Below are positions 49,206-62,640 of a stretch of 64,000 nucleotides of DNA, in pieces. The first letter of the stretch is position 1. Every line of letters begins with the position of its first letter. The DNA comes from Pteria penguin (taxonomy: Eukaryota; Mollusca; Bivalvia; Pterioida; Pteriidae). Where the stretch lies: contig CM068592.1 of the NCBI GenBank assembly GCA_035048485.1, forward strand, positions 36,960,001-37,024,000. Direction: 5' to 3'. The notes beneath the pieces are model-generated. The model did not search any database. It had not been told where the DNA came from and worked only from the letters and a program-made list of their open reading frames with translations. The translations under genes and the position numbers were made by a program.

Positions 49206-50285
49206 GTTTATTCCCATTCTAATTCACTTTTACACTAACAACGTTTTGAAATCCCCCCCCCCCCCCAATTCCTCGTTGCTAAGAGGACGAATAGCGCCAT
49301 ATTTACATATTCTTCCAGTAAACAAAATAGATCTAAAGACAAAGTTGGAAGTATCGGGAAACGAATTGACAGTTTTTATATTGACATAAGAATTTCGTCA
49401 CTTTAATTTTCTCATTCTTTTATGATTATTAGTCACAAATTGATTCACACACATGAGTGAAGTACCATCGTGTCGTAAACAACTGAACAGACAGTGTTGC
49501 TGCTGCGAGATGAGACAACATAGTAGAAAGCATGGGCACGTGGTGCATGGTGGTACGTTGTCAGGTTTTGTTTTTTGTTTTTTGGGGGTTTTTGGCCGTA
49601 ATAATTGTACATGTAAATGGCAGAATAAAAACTGCAAATTGTCATTGATACGAGATGTAAGATGGACGTTGAGTGCACTGAACAAAGTTGTTATAAGCAG
49701 TATGTTGTGTAGTAATACAAAACAATATCCCCCCCCCCCCCCAAAATCCCCAAACAAACAAACAAAAAGAGTGATGGCCACTTGCAAGTTGAGTACAATA
49801 CACGTGGTTATACATGTCTATTTGTTTCTGTCTCGGCCAATAAAACTCGAATGAATTAGAATAAGTAATATACATCCTGGAATACCAACAAGTGTGTTCG
49901 GTGTGAGTTGATATCAGTGAGGTATAATTCTATATAATTCCATCGTCGAAAGTTTTTTTCATATCATGTGACCATGCATAAACACTACTACATGTACTTA
50001 AAAATAAGGATTTCACTACAGAAAAACAAACTTCGGAAATGTGATATTAAGGCAAATCGAAAAGCGCAAATTGTAAAAGCAAACGTGTAGTAAAAAAAAC
50101 CGTATTAAACAATCGCTTGACATATACAGAAATTTCTTGTTCTGTTTTGCTGATATACTTAAAATCAGCCTATACAATGTAAGCGAAACAATTTTATGTT
50201 GGACCTTTTTACCTTTCGGATAAAAAATCTAGGGCTCATAGATCCACCAAAAAATAAATAAATAAAATAGAAAATAAATTAAAAA
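49206..50285. other. Single-copy spacer with two C-runs
   Basis: C-runs lie at 49253-49266 and 49729-49742. Overlapping frames at 49398-49875 on both strands carry no recognised domain. Confidence 0.45.
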
Positions 50286-50303
50286 AAATGTAATAATAAT
50301 AAT

Positions 50304-50373
<70 letters not shown>

Positions 50374-50475
50374 TCATTATTATTATTATTATTACTACTA
50401 CTAATAATAATAATAATAATATCATCATTATTATTATTATTACTACTACTAATAATAATAGTAATAATAATAATC
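50286..50475. repeat. (AAT)n/(ATT)n triplet array with palindromic blocks
   Basis: AAT runs are followed by ATCATTATT, ACTACTACT and back to AAT, twice. The strand sense of the triplet therefore flips and the array can fold on itself. Confidence 0.96.
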
Positions 50476-53400
50476 AAGAGCATAAAACTGCTTTAGTGAT
50501 AAAACCTCAAACATTTCTTTCTATATTATATAGGACCTTTATACATGTAGGGAAGTGCTTGTTTTGGTTGTTAATGATCTTGTATTTTTACTTTTTCTTG
50601 TGTTCTCGTTTTTATATAAAAATTATTTCTGCTACCAAGAGAAGGAGGAACCTGAAAATGGTTCACCACATTTCAGTCAGCAATTGCAACAAACCATAAG
50701 AATTTTAAATGTCACCATACAAATAAATAAACTTAAAATGTAGACATATATCTATATAGTAACTGTATAGTGAAATTGTCAATAAATCAACATTTCAGAT
50801 GTGACATATTGAGAAAAACACACATTGTAGATGGGAAGGTAAGGGGCTAGGGCTCCAATTGACATCAAAATTTTATAGCAATATTTTATTTATTTTTATA
50901 TTTGTCACAAAGCATTTAATCGTCGTATAATTTTTAACCTCCTCGATTTCTTGCGGGCTTCGCGTAATTCTAATATACAAGATACTCCACTGTCGAGATA
51001 ATGTTTCTCAGTACAGCCAAAATAAATAAAGTCACTGCACAGAAGCACCGATTAAATCAAATAAAATATATTTTTAATGAGTTCTAAAATTTATAGGCAC
51101 GATTGCTACTGGAAGGAGCCAAACTTATGTTATTTCAGCCTATCTTTGTCTCCAGCAGGCTTGGATTAACAGATCTTCCTTCTTTGAGATTTGTATTATT
51201 AATTCTCTTTGATGTATATAGCTATTTACCTACTGTTTACCCCGGTCGATAGACGCCAGTGTCGGTGTTGGTGTATGAAGGGCTAAGAGCGATCTTGGCT
51301 ACACAATCCTTCCGGGGAAGCCCACCATTTAGTTAACGAGATCAAGGGTGATAATAAAGTCTAGAACCAGAACATAGTCGTCCAAACGCTTTCCGTAATT
51401 AAGTTACAGATGTATCTAGAGTTATAGATACATATAGCACCGGCTATTCGACGCCAAATTAATGCTAGCATAGGGCAGAGGCAGTTCGAGCAAATCGCTG
51501 GAGACATTGACTGTCTGCGTACCTCTGATTCTCTATCGTCTGCCTGAAGATGGACAATATAAAACGTTTGCAACACCCTGATAGATATTTTGTTTTATGA
51601 GCACGTATTATTAAATTCTTCTCTGGAGATAATGGTATATCATGAATTTATCACATACGCGTTGACTGAAACAAAAGAAAACGATAGATTAAACATGTCG
51701 GCTTTGACTCTCTTTTGGTGAGATACGATGCTTGGATGATTGCATTTTATTAAAAACATAATATATTACAATGCACATAAAGCAAAACCCATTTAATTTC
51801 AGTAAAGCTTACTACATCTCAGTAAGAGTTGCAGATTTAAAGGTAAATGGATGAATGGAACCTTATAAAGAATGTTGTCATCAAATCATATTCATTTATA
51901 AAATAAACCTGATTCTCCACATTAAATGTTATATGTTCTTTTACTATTACATCATATTTAAAGAACTATGCTGCAAATGAGATGAGATTTCTATACATGC
52001 GCATCATATTCGCATTTCGAAAAATGAAAAATATAAATTTAATTATAATTGTAATATGAATCGAAAAAGAGTTCCATATATTGTATTCGGAATCTTGAAA
52101 TCATGGGGCTTATCAAGTTCTGTAAAACAGAAACGAGCTAACACAGAACAAGGACGAGAACAACCCGACATAGCAACTTGCACAGTAAGTAGTAAATCTT
52201 AAACCATCCCCAAAACTCACACAAACAGTAAGTGGAAACACGGATCAACTAAGGATAATGAGACAAGACTCACAAGATAAGTAAACTTCTCTGGTGTAAT
52301 TCTACAATGACATACAGTAATAGGCCACGCTGATCAACAAAGAATAATCCAATCATCCAACAAGGATTAATGATCAACTCCTGTTGACATACCGCATCCG
52401 CCCCTAATGAATTATTCAATAGTCCATTCTCGTATAAAATGAGTAGAATAAATCACATACATGTACCTGTGGACGAATTTAAGAGAAGGGGTAGTAGTGC
52501 GGAGGGGGGGGGGAGGTGTTGATTTGTCATTAATATGCAGGAATCTGTCTAATATCATATCTGTGTAAAAAATTCTATTGGCAATATGATTTAAAGAATT
52601 CAATAAGATGTCAATATTTCGCATTCATCTATGGTTTTCTTGTTCGGAGACAATCCGGACTTCTTTCACATCATTTCTGAGTAATTTTCTCGATACCAGT
52701 ACTAGCATCTACCGCCTGAACTTCAGCAATCTAAGTATACTTGTACAGTTGTCGTTTGCTTCTGTTTCGATTGCCGCCGCAATGAACTGACCGTCCAGCA
52801 TATTAACTGGCTTTTATATGACGTTATTAAAATGATACTTAGTTTTCATACAGCTTTGTCAGATGTCTTCTGTTTTCTCTTTCATATAAATTAGATGTAA
52901 GAGTATATTACAAAGATCACATCATTTGTTAATACATGTATAAGTTATTTACCGATAATAATGCAAGGTAATTGTTTTTCCTTTACGAATGAATTTTATG
53001 TTTTAAGTAAAGTACATGTAATAATTTTTGTAAAATCTCAATTGACTCTTAATGGTATTTCAAATGAACTATTCTGTCTCTATGTATATGTATGCTTTAC
53101 TTATTTATATGTGCAAATGATAAGCCTTTTGGCTAGGAAGTTTGTATACTGTATGCAAACTTTTTATATCAAACATATTTGGCTTGTGTGTTTCCCGTTA
53201 AGTAAATTAACAATATAATTATTATTAGATCATTTATATATATAAGGGAAAACAGGAGGGGAATAGCCCGAGAGTACCTCTGCATTCAACGAAATTTTCT
53301 ATGGAAAAGAGGGGGAATTGTGACAACCACAATGCCATTACACTTAGGGTCTGCCAATGTGAGATAAAAATAGTAATAAATATTTTGGAAAATTAATATC

Positions 53401-54037
53401 AATACTATTAGATTTAGTATAAGAATTACTTGCTATGGTAAATTAAATACTCTTGCCAAACTATGTACTTGTATCATGCAAAACTTTCTATGGTAGTGGC
53501 ATACAAATGACAAATTTGTTATTTTCAGAACGTTCCAGATGGCTAGGTCAGAGTTCAATATCAAGAATCGCTACTGATTAAAAGCTGAACGCTAGCATTC
53601 ATCATCTTTACATCATCTTTATCCATCATCTTTCATCCATCATCCATCATCTTTACATTGAACTTATAAATTTCTTTATCCTTTATAAATATCTTCATAG
53701 TTTATAAAATATGTATGATGTCTTCATAAAACATTGTATAATTAGCGAAAGTAACACGTGGTGTGCTTGTATCGCACGATCAGATCTTTAATTCACTGCA
53801 TTAAGTTTTACTGAGTCAACAAGAGGTCAACAATAACAGCAGTGTTATAACGTCAATGGACGTTTAAATTTGTTTATTTGTAAAGTGTTTTCATCTAGCA
53901 ATTGCCTGAAGCATTTTGATGTTGCTGATATCAATTTTCCCATGGTAACAGTATAGCGCTCTTTTTTTCAAATACAATAAATAACTTCATTTAACTACTA
54001 GTAGATGATTAGTTAATAAATTGATAAATGAAAGTAA
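50476..54037. other. Long AT-rich stretch without recognised genes
   Basis: It holds the second copy of the 35-bp shared string (about 52848-52883), a G-rich run near 52500-52515 and a CATC-rich stretch at 53596-53655. Open frames are short and domainless. Confidence 0.45.
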
Positions 54038-54186
<149 letters not shown>

Positions 54187-54199
54187 CTTTCATTTAACT

Positions 54200-54720
54200 T
54201 CCTCTGCCCAGTCTTGGTACCTATCCTTCCTCTATCCGTCTTGGTACCTATCCTAAGTCTTACCGTCTTGGTACCTATCCTAACTCTTACCGTCTTGCTA
54301 CCTATCCTTCCTCTGCCCAGCCTTGGTACCTATCCCCACTCTGCCCCGTCTTGGTACCTATTCTTACTCTGCCCCGTCTTAGTACCTTTCCTCACTCTGC
54401 TCCGTCTTGGTACCTATCCTTACTCAGCCCCGTCTTGGTACCTATCCTCACTCTGCTCCGTCTTGGTACCTATCCTTACTCTGCCCCGTCTTGGTACCTA
54501 TCCTTACTCTGCCCCGTCTTGGTACCTATCCTAACTCTCACCGTCTTGGTACCTATCCTTCCTCTGCCCAGTCTTCGTACCTATCCCCACTTCGCCCGTC
54601 ATGGTACCTATTCTTACTCTGCCCCGTCTTAGTACCTTTCCTCACTCTGCCTACTTAGTACATATCCTTACTCTGTCCCGTCTTAGTACCTTTCCTCACT
54701 CTGCCCTGTCTTGGTGCCAT
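54200..54720. repeat. Minisatellite, 28-bp unit, ~18 copies
   Basis: The unit contains CCGTCTTGGTACCTATCCTT and ACTCTGCC. It starts just after the CA/TA tract and carries many KpnI-like GGTACC sites. Confidence 0.95.
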
Positions 54721-54888
54721 TATTTCTTGAATAGGATATAAAATAGAGGAGGAAGCCTGGCTACCTTCCACAGATACATGGACAGACCTTCGTGTTGCCA
54801 ATGTAATAGATGATCAAATCCGAAGTGTACAGAGTGGCCTGGGGAATCAATGGAGATTTCCTGCACGACGTTCTGTCCTACTCATCAT

Positions 54889-55072
54889 CGCATACAAATT
54901 TAGACCATTGCAACGGACCCTCCCGAAGCAGTGAGTGATCTTCTACGTGCAAGGTCTACCGCGACACGGGACCTAGTCCGAAAGATAGGACATCTGTTCA
55001 ACCATGGCGAGAGTCGAACTTGGGCCTCCTGGTCGCGAGCCGACCACCTCATCCAGTGGGCTACACCGGCTT
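54889..55072 (-). mobile_element. tRNA-derived SINE, 3'-truncated copy
   Basis: The reverse complement carries an A-box-like TAGCCCACTGGATGAGG (plus 55045-55063) and a B box AAGTTCGACTC (plus 55011-55021). A body shared with the copy at 62925-63200 follows (TTGCAACGGACC and CCGAAGCAGTGA on the plus strand). It lacks the (TCAA)n tail. Decay in both boxes suggests an old insertion. Confidence 0.75.
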
Positions 55073-55706
55073 TTAATGTTCTGGAATTACACGTAATTAA
55101 AAAAAAGTGGAGTGATTTCACCGCATTTTCATAATATAATGCAAAACTTCAGCTGTAATTTTTATGCAAATTATAGACCATCTAAATAAGGGGAGCTGTC
55201 GGCCCGTATTTATTAAAGTAGTGGAAATGGAATGGTATAAAAGTTGTGCAATTCTGTTTACTTCTCTTATTTGTATGGTCAGTTGTCCATGGTAAAATAT
55301 CATCAGCCAAGTAACATTTTTAGAGGGGACAAACGACCATGTATAGTCACGCTGTGTAATCGGAATGTTGACCTGATGGAATCTTAACTTCAGAGGTATA
55401 GTACAGAGAAACAACAAAGCGCTTCAAGTTTTGGCCCAGTTGTTGTAAAAACTGTGTGCTTATAGAAACTGAATAAGCAAACACTTAACATTAATATACA
55501 TTTACATGTTTATGTGCATTTCATGGAATTTTAACGACATTTTTAAGGTGTTTAGTCGCGTGACCTACAATAGAAAAATCCTTTTGCAATGGTGCTTCAA
55601 GTTCACTCGCTTCGATTGAATTTAAGGAAAACGTATCATTGCCAGAAAGTCATTATAAACTTGGACACTAAAGTCAAGACTGAAGCTGACACGTGTTAGT
55701 ACTTTT
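55073..55706. other. Single-copy spacer
   Basis: Nothing recognised. Confidence 0.5.
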
Positions 55707-56106
55707 AGCTCGCCGGAACGAATGTCGGAATATTTATTGTCGTACCCCCGACGTCTACGTCGCCGTCGTAGTCCGTAAACACAAATTTTAATCTGGATCA
55801 TAATTTAGAACCATTAGAGACCGGGTTTAAATATTTTGCATGTGTATGCCTTGTGCCAAGACCTTTCATTTGGTACCAAAAGTTGTGACCTTCACTTTGA
55901 AGTTTGACCTACATAAAAAACCCCGTTAATCCTTGGTCATAATTTACGAACAGTAAGTGATAGATTTTAAATATTATACGTGTGTATTCCTTCTATCAAG
56001 ACCTTTCATTACGTATCAAGATGTTTAATTTATTGACCTTGACCTTGAAAACTGACCTGCTTACAGAAAACGTTTGCTATATAAATTTGGTTGCCACCGG
56101 CGAGCT
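55707..56106. mobile_element. Dispersed repeat bounded by AGCTCGCCGG / CCGGCGAGCT
   Basis: The ends (55707-55716 and 56097-56106) are perfect inverted repeats. Inside are CGTCGCCGTCGTAGTCCG, two diverged copies of a unit with AAGACCTTTCATT, and GACCTTGACCTTGAAA. It resembles the AGCTCACC-ended repeats common in molluscs. It is non-coding. Confidence 0.7.
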
Positions 56107-57467
56107 CTGTAGTCTTCTGACAACTCTTGTCAAGATTGGGTCAGCTATAAAAATACTCATTTTAACACTACATGATGTGGTCTAGCTATATCATTCTACT
56201 GACTAGTTAAATAAGAATGTTTTGTTGAAGATTAGTGGTGCTTGAGGTACATTTTTGCCAATAGTGTGGTCCACAGACCACTTAGGCAGCCTTATATCCT
56301 ACCATACATACGATTAAGTAGCGTGTGAAAATGGCAACAACCACAAATCTTCTGCACAAAGCTAACGGCCAATAATGGACAAATGGTCGCGTGTGTCTTC
56401 CCTATCAGTACTTTGTTTATATCATAATATATTACTGTGATATATGCAAACACCCCCCCTCCCCCCCCCCAAAAAAAACCCCAACAAAAACAAAACACCC
56501 CCCCCCCCCAAAAAAAAAAACAAAAAAAAAAACAAAAACAAAACAAAACGAGAGCGTTGTTAACAAGGGCAAATAAATCCCCCTATCATTATAATCTTTA
56601 AACGCACACAGAAGTTAGCATGGTCTTAAATACTAAAATGTAAATATCATACACCGGAGCCCATATTGATTTCGAAAATAAATAAACACATTTTGTCAAT
56701 CATCCTTTCAACAGAACAGTATTCATAAGCAATAACTATAAAAGACGAAACACTCCGAACGATCATACCTCCTTGTATATTGCTGAAAGACCTTGTCAGT
56801 GATTCTACTTGAAAAAAAAAAACCCCACTGTTCTTTTGTCTAATCATTTTGTGGATTTACACACTCACAATGTGATGTACACTTGCGAGTTTTAAGAGAA
56901 GGAGATTGTTAAAAACACCACGATTTATTTCGATAACTATATGTTTCACCTTATGCCTCACGTCGGTACTTTGTAGGTTGAAGGATGTTTCGGATACACG
57001 ATACCGTTTGAATGTTATCGCAAGCGCAGTCGCTGAATAAAAGGAAATTTACATTTTGATGGGTTTATGACTTATCACAATAGATCTTGTAAATTTTTCA
57101 GTTTCGTGTTTCCTGTGGTAATTTTTTACAAATTTATCACTGATATTTTAATTAGAAGTCCGTATCTACCAGACGTATCATATACACAGAGTACAGATCG
57201 CCGAGATAGGATTTAAGAAAGGAATGATGAGATTTGAGTGTCATAAGTGTCGGAAATTGTTTCAGCCTTGAAGATGTCATTTTTAAGACTTGACTACTCC
57301 ACACCGTTGTAGTTTTTATCTATGTTAAATAGTTCGAATATTGTTTTATTGCTTCTTTGACATCAAAGTCCTGATCCCTCAGTATAATGGAAGGGAGATA
57401 CAAATACAACGCTCGCACAATATTTAGTACTATGTTTAAAAGACAAACTTGTCATAAAAGTCGCCTA
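56107..57467. other. Single-copy region with C/A low-complexity tract
   Basis: At 56452-56545 C-runs alternate with A-runs. Nothing else is recognised. Confidence 0.5.
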
Positions 57468-57655
57468 GATAAAGCCACTATTTACACCTAAATAAATCCA
57501 CTACACCTAAATAAATCAAATAAATCCACTAGTTATACCTAAATAAAGCCACTAGTTACACCTAAATAAATCCACTAGTGACACCTAAATAAATCCACTA
57601 GTTACACCTAAATGAATCCACTAGTTACACCTAAATAAAACCACTAGTTACACCT
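57468..57655. repeat. Minisatellite, 23-bp unit, ~8 copies
   Basis: CCACTAGTTACACCTAAATA plus AAT repeats with variants. It runs straight into the 115-bp repeats, which start with a diverged copy of this unit. Confidence 0.95.
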
Positions 57656-58000
57656 AGATAAGGCCACTAGTTACACCTTTTGTAAACATCTGCCATTGTT
57701 ATTTTACTATGTAATATCATTGCCGAGACTTCGACGTTGTGAGACATGCTCGCCGTATCGTATACATACTAGATAAGGCCACTAGTTACACCTTTTGTAA
57801 ACATCTGCCATTGTTATTTTACTATGTAATATCATTGCCGAGACTTCGACGTTGTGAGACATGCTCGCCGTATCGTATACATACTAGATAAGGCCACTAG
57901 TTACACCTTTTGTAAACATCTGCCATTGTTATTTTACTATGTAATATCATTGCCGAGACTTCGACGTTGTGAGACATGCTCGCCGTATCGTATACATACT
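57656..58000. repeat. Three apparently identical 115-bp tandem copies
   Basis: AGATAAGGCCACTAGTTACA starts at 57656, 57771 and 57886. The copies look identical by eye. Each unit begins with the 23-bp motif of the neighbouring array, so array material was captured in the duplication. Confidence 0.96.
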
Positions 58001-58116
58001 ACTTGTACTATATATGGCTAAGGTCTCTTATGTTAGAAGTGATTTTACGAGAGGACGAATTAAGTCCCCAATTCAGAATAGTTCAACTCACAAATGGAGG
58101 TGTCAAAGAGGAATAC

Positions 58117-58118
<2 letters not shown>

Positions 58119-58186
<68 letters not shown>
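58119..58186. repeat. (AT)n microsatellite
   Basis: Uninterrupted AT dinucleotides, 68 bp. Confidence 0.98.
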
Positions 58187-58193
<7 letters not shown>

Positions 58194-58988
58194 GATTTAT
58201 TTTCAATGGAATATATAGAATTCGAGTGCGAACATCAAAGTGGCCCGTATTAAGGGAGCGATTAAGTCCGACTCAAAGTTTGGGGAATAATAAATAAAAA
58301 TAATCCGGCCCGAAGGGCCGGTGTTATATAGTAGTTTTTCCCCCCGGAAAAATGGCTATATACATAGTAGTTTTCCCCATGGAAAATATATATTTACCAT
58401 AGTATGCTATTTTCTTCTATTATTTCTTTGTAAAAATTGTCGTTTACTTGGTTTAAACAATATTTATTTAGAAAATTGCATGAATTATATAACATAACAC
58501 ATATATATAGGATTGAGCAACAAGTCTTGGACTTATATAAAGCTCTCTCCTGAAATCGAGCATGAAATTACTAGTATATATAATATAATTGGCCAACATT
58601 ATATATAATACAAATACATAAATGAAAATTCAGGAGTATTAATTTCATGCTTATATTTATCATCTCGTTTAAACCTTATAAATAACAATAAGGGGAAAAA
58701 GAAAGCAGGAAAAAGAAAAAGGGACAAAAGAAAGCAGAAAAAAAAAATAAATATAGGAAAAGGGTACAGGCTGAAGGTAGTGGATGCTTATCACATGAGA
58801 AATGAGAAATTCTATCTCTATTTACCGGATTTTATTTAAGTAGAAAAAAAGCCCTGATATTAAATGAATGATATTGATATAAGAGTGGGAAGTTGACAAG
58901 TTTCGTGTGATCATGTCTGTAAGATTTACTTAATAGAATCTATTACTATTGATAATGAAATTTTGTACTTGAGCAAATATCTCTCCAT

Positions 58989-59564
58989 TTACATCATCAT
59001 CATACAGGGGACAACCTGATAACAGATATTTATGTTTATTTGAACTGATAATGTATTGATAGTTCTATTACGTAATTCACTGTGGTTAGTACATTCCAAA
59101 AAGAAATGACTTGCCGTTTCCGGGAGACCACAAACACAGTTGTCATCATCACCTAGATGATTTTTGTACAGATCAGCATTCAGACAGCTGCAACCCAATC
59201 GAAGACGAGCATGCAATATTTGACCTTTACGTTCTCCTAAATAAAAATATTTTGGAACTTTCTTTTTATCTTTGTCTAAAAATCTCTTGAATTCTGAAAT
59301 GGACCGTATGTCTCTTGTACTTTCTGATAATGCATTCCAATCTTTTACAGTTTTACAAATAAAAGAATTTTGGTACAGGTACGACCTACATACTGGTGTT
59401 TGAAGATTTGACCTTGACCTCAAATTTCTTTGGCTGACCTGATGAACACTTTGTGGAATAAGTGAATACAAATAGGAGGGGACTTCTTTGTTAATCATTT
59501 TATAAAAAGTAATCAATCTATGCTTAAAGCGTCTTTGCTCAAGTCGTTTACTTGCGTATTGATG
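58989..59564 (-). pseudogene. Non-LTR retrotransposon fragment, C-terminal part of ORF2
   Basis: A 192-codon open frame runs from a stop at 59565-59567 to TAA at 58989. It matches the region after the reverse transcriptase in molluscan jockey/CR1-like LINEs: KRLEQRRFKHRLITFYKM, then a FICKTVKDWNAL segment, a HARLRLGCSCLNADLYKNH stretch and a zinc-knuckle-like CVCGLPETASHFFLEC. The catalytic RT domain and endonuclease are absent, so this is a 5'-truncated dead copy. It ends in an ATG-triplet run and TAA, a usual LINE tail. It has no original start codon. Confidence 0.8.
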
Positions 59565-59839
59565 TCAATCATGACGTCAGGCTGTGACTCAAGATTCGAT
59601 CCCAGGCAACTATTCATAATACATCATAAGTAAAATAGGAATTTATCAATCAAAATGTTCCAAAGATAAATATAAGAATTGAACGTGCAAGAATTCTTTG
59701 AATATTCAATTTCTAAATAAATTGAGACTGATGCATTATATATATCACAATATCGCTCATCATATACAGAGTACATGATGAACATGAAAATAACATAAGG
59801 GAATTCCACCCAGGTGTCCACGATTTGCAATCTACGACA

Positions 59840-60367
59840 AGGGTTGTCTAGTCGCAGATGTTGTAAATCATGAACACAAGAATGTAATTTCTTTGTCCCT
59901 TACGCAAAGAATGAAAGGTTTCATCTTAAAGTATCTATATGCTAAGTTTCATAGGTCTACACCTTTTTGTGTAGAAGATATAGTCAAGGTTAAAGTTTTT
60001 GAAAAGTAAGTCACACTTCAAGGTCAAGGACATTCGGTCAAAAGTCATGGTCCTAAATTAAAGATCTTATCACAAGTAATCTATATTTGAAGTTTAAAAC
60101 CCCTTTTCCTTTTGGTACAAAAGATACAGCCAAAGTTAAGTTTTTGAAAACGTAGAGCACCAAGGTCAAAGTCACTAGTTAAAAAATCATGGTCGTAAAT
60201 AAAAGGTCTCATCACAAGAAAACTATATGTGGAGTTTCAATGCCTTGTACCTCTTAAGCCATGTACCTCTTGGTACAAACTATATAGTCAAGGTTTTTGC
60301 CACAGGGTAAGAGTCACAGACAGGTCAAAAACTAGATGCCCCCGAATTTCACTCCGGGGGCATAAAA
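59840..60367. mobile_element. Dispersed ACCTTGACC-type element ending in a hairpin
   Basis: Diverged direct repeats of about 130-150 bp contain AAGGTTTCATCTTAAAG-type starts and CAAGGTCAA blocks. The right end is a perfect 9-bp hairpin, ATGCCCCCG (60336-60344) with CGGGGGCAT (60355-60363). It is non-coding, and the left limit is approximate. It lies inside the TIR-bounded composite. Confidence 0.7.
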
Positions 60368-60862
60368 CGAACTTGTTTTTCTTTTTTCCATTTGTATATA
60401 TAGAGATTTCTCGCATTAAATAACGATATCTCGAATGAAATTCTAGTAGTTTTAATCTCTGTTCTAAATATATGCATTTGTATTTGGAAAAGAGATTAAA
60501 ATTGAAGACATTTCTACTTCAGAAAATGAGATATCTCTAAATTAATTAGATATATCTCCGTATCAAAAGTTGAAATTTCTCTATTTTAGATAGAAATCTA
60601 TCTATTGTTAACAAGGTAACAAGCTAGATTTACTTATGTGTGAAAAGAAAATCCGGAATTTCACATTGGGGGAAAATCCACTATATAGTAGTTTTTCCCC
60701 GGGGGAAAATGACTATAAAAGGGGGAAAAATGGCTATATAGCCAAATTTCCCTGGGGGAAAAACTACTATATAGCCATTTTTCCGGGGAGAAAAAAGCTA
60801 CTATATAGCCATTTTTCCGGGGTAAAAATGGCTAGGGGGAAAAACTACTATATAACACCGGC

Positions 60863-62640
60863 AAAAAATAAATAAATAAATAGATAAAAAAATAATAATC
60901 CGGCTCTGAAATTGGGCAAAAAAATTATTCAGGCCGGTGAAAGTCTTTCTGCCCCCCCCCCCCCCTCCATAAAAATCAAATGGTTGCTCCCTAATTTGTA
61001 ATGGACTCTTCTAAAAAGTAGGTATCTCACCGTAAAGTGTGGGATATACAGGAGACAAAGAAATCTCCTTTTGACAAGTAGCAACCACCATGCTGACTTC
61101 GGAAATCCCCTGGGCTCTGTGTGCTCGTGCAGTTCACTATTATAAAGATAAGAATTCACAAATTCGTCGTATAAGGAATGGGAATCTTATTCAGTTATTT
61201 ACACATGTTATTTATACATATTATTTATGGTACCACTTTATCATATGATTAATATGATCGATGTCAAAACATGATTGATTGAAAATTTAATTTCCTTATA
61301 ACGCAATATGATGACAACACGATTTGGTTAAATCCAAAAACACATTTAATCTACCCACTAACTGCATGCCATTTCATCGACAGTGAGTTATATAATATAT
61401 GGATAAGAAAACCGCCTTGGATTTCATTGTTTCACGTCGCCATCGGTAATTCGTTATGGGAGAAAACTCCGATATATAGCCAATGCCGAATTCTGTTTTA
61501 AAGTACAAATCTGTTTTTTTTTTTGTATCACGCAATATCTTGAATTAAAAGTGCAATATATGCCTGTAATGATATGTTATTTAAATTTTAATGATGATTT
61601 GGGATCAATATTTTGATACCAAATATTCAAATTTGGTTCATATTACAGTATAGTGACACTTTATGCATCTCTTGAAAGCAAATACGGAACTAGACATGTT
61701 CTGAGAGGGGTAATAAAATGGATGCCAGCGAACTTTTGGGGTAATACGAGGACAAGTCTAAAAAGATGCCGTGTAACTCGCAGTATCTGTGGTGTTTTCA
61801 ATCCGTACACATCGAAGAGTTCCGAAGTATAATGAAAGAGATCGGCGCACCTTGCATGGTTCCAAATGCAATAACTTAAGGACAGAGGCGGGAGTCTAAT
61901 TTTTTATATCTCCGCGTTGAAGAGTTCCGCCCCGTCTGTGTCCGATAACCGGCAGAAATTCCGTTTTGATTCCGTACTTTTCTTTGCCCGCGGCAAAAGG
62001 CATAATAATGTTCACTTGAGTAAATCCCATTGTTAGTCTCACTTCAATGCTCATATAAATCAGGATTCATAACCTGAGTAGTCATTATAATTCTCCAAGG
62101 AAAGGAAATGATTCAATTGAAACCCCTGTTCAAAGGGAATCTGAAGAAGAAAGTGAGGCAAATATTTCCAATCATTTTCTTGGAATTGCCTAATAGGTAT
62201 TTTATATTCTTCATGCATACTCTTTTATGCGTTTTTGCATATTGTAGGTACCGAGCGTTGTGCTGGAAAAGACTATATCATCAAGAGAGATAACTCTTAT
62301 TGATGGTTTACAGAATAAATGCAAGTGTCACTTTCCTAGTGCCAATTTCATAAAAGGTACAAGGGAAAGGTCCCAAGTTCCTGTCTTTATCTAGAAATAT
62401 GTATTTCAGAGATCTTGTATTTGAATTCTGAACAGAAAATATCTGCTAGAAAATGTTTTATTGTGAATTGTGTATTTCTGCCTATATGAGGCAATGAAGA
62501 AATTCCATGTTCTGTCAAATCAGGAAGTTGGAAAATCTCCAAATGTTTATTGATAGCCATATCAAAGTTACAATGAAACTCAATAATGCTCAGGTTTAAT
62601 ACAGCACCTCAAAACTGATAGAAAGATATGTGAAAATTGA
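60863..62640. other. Single-copy region, nothing recognised
   Basis: A C-run lies at about 60951-60965. A GC-richer patch near 61860-61990 has no open frame of note. Confidence 0.45.

Larger units (their letters stand above)
58317..60862. mobile_element. 2.55-kb composite bounded by perfect 28-bp inverted repeats
   Basis: GCCGGTGTTATATAGTAGTT (58317 on, arm to 58344) is matched exactly in reverse complement at 60835-60862. Just inside both ends are GGAAAAATGGCTATATA-type modules. At the right these form about five alternating inverted units (60650-60862). The interior holds a LINE 3' fragment and an ACCTTGACC-type element. No transposase is seen. It may be one non-autonomous transposon that received insertions, or two fold-back elements that landed in opposite orientation. 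Confidence 0.6.

Noticed and set aside
50229..50483. Ile/Asn-rich frame across the AAT array.
   Set aside because: It is a triplet microsatellite read as protein.
58989..59516. Considered as an intact host gene because the frame is 175 codons and well formed.
   Set aside because: The protein matches the post-RT tail of non-LTR elements and lacks any RT domain. The apparent start is a TTG inside a longer open frame, so it is a retrotransposon remnant.
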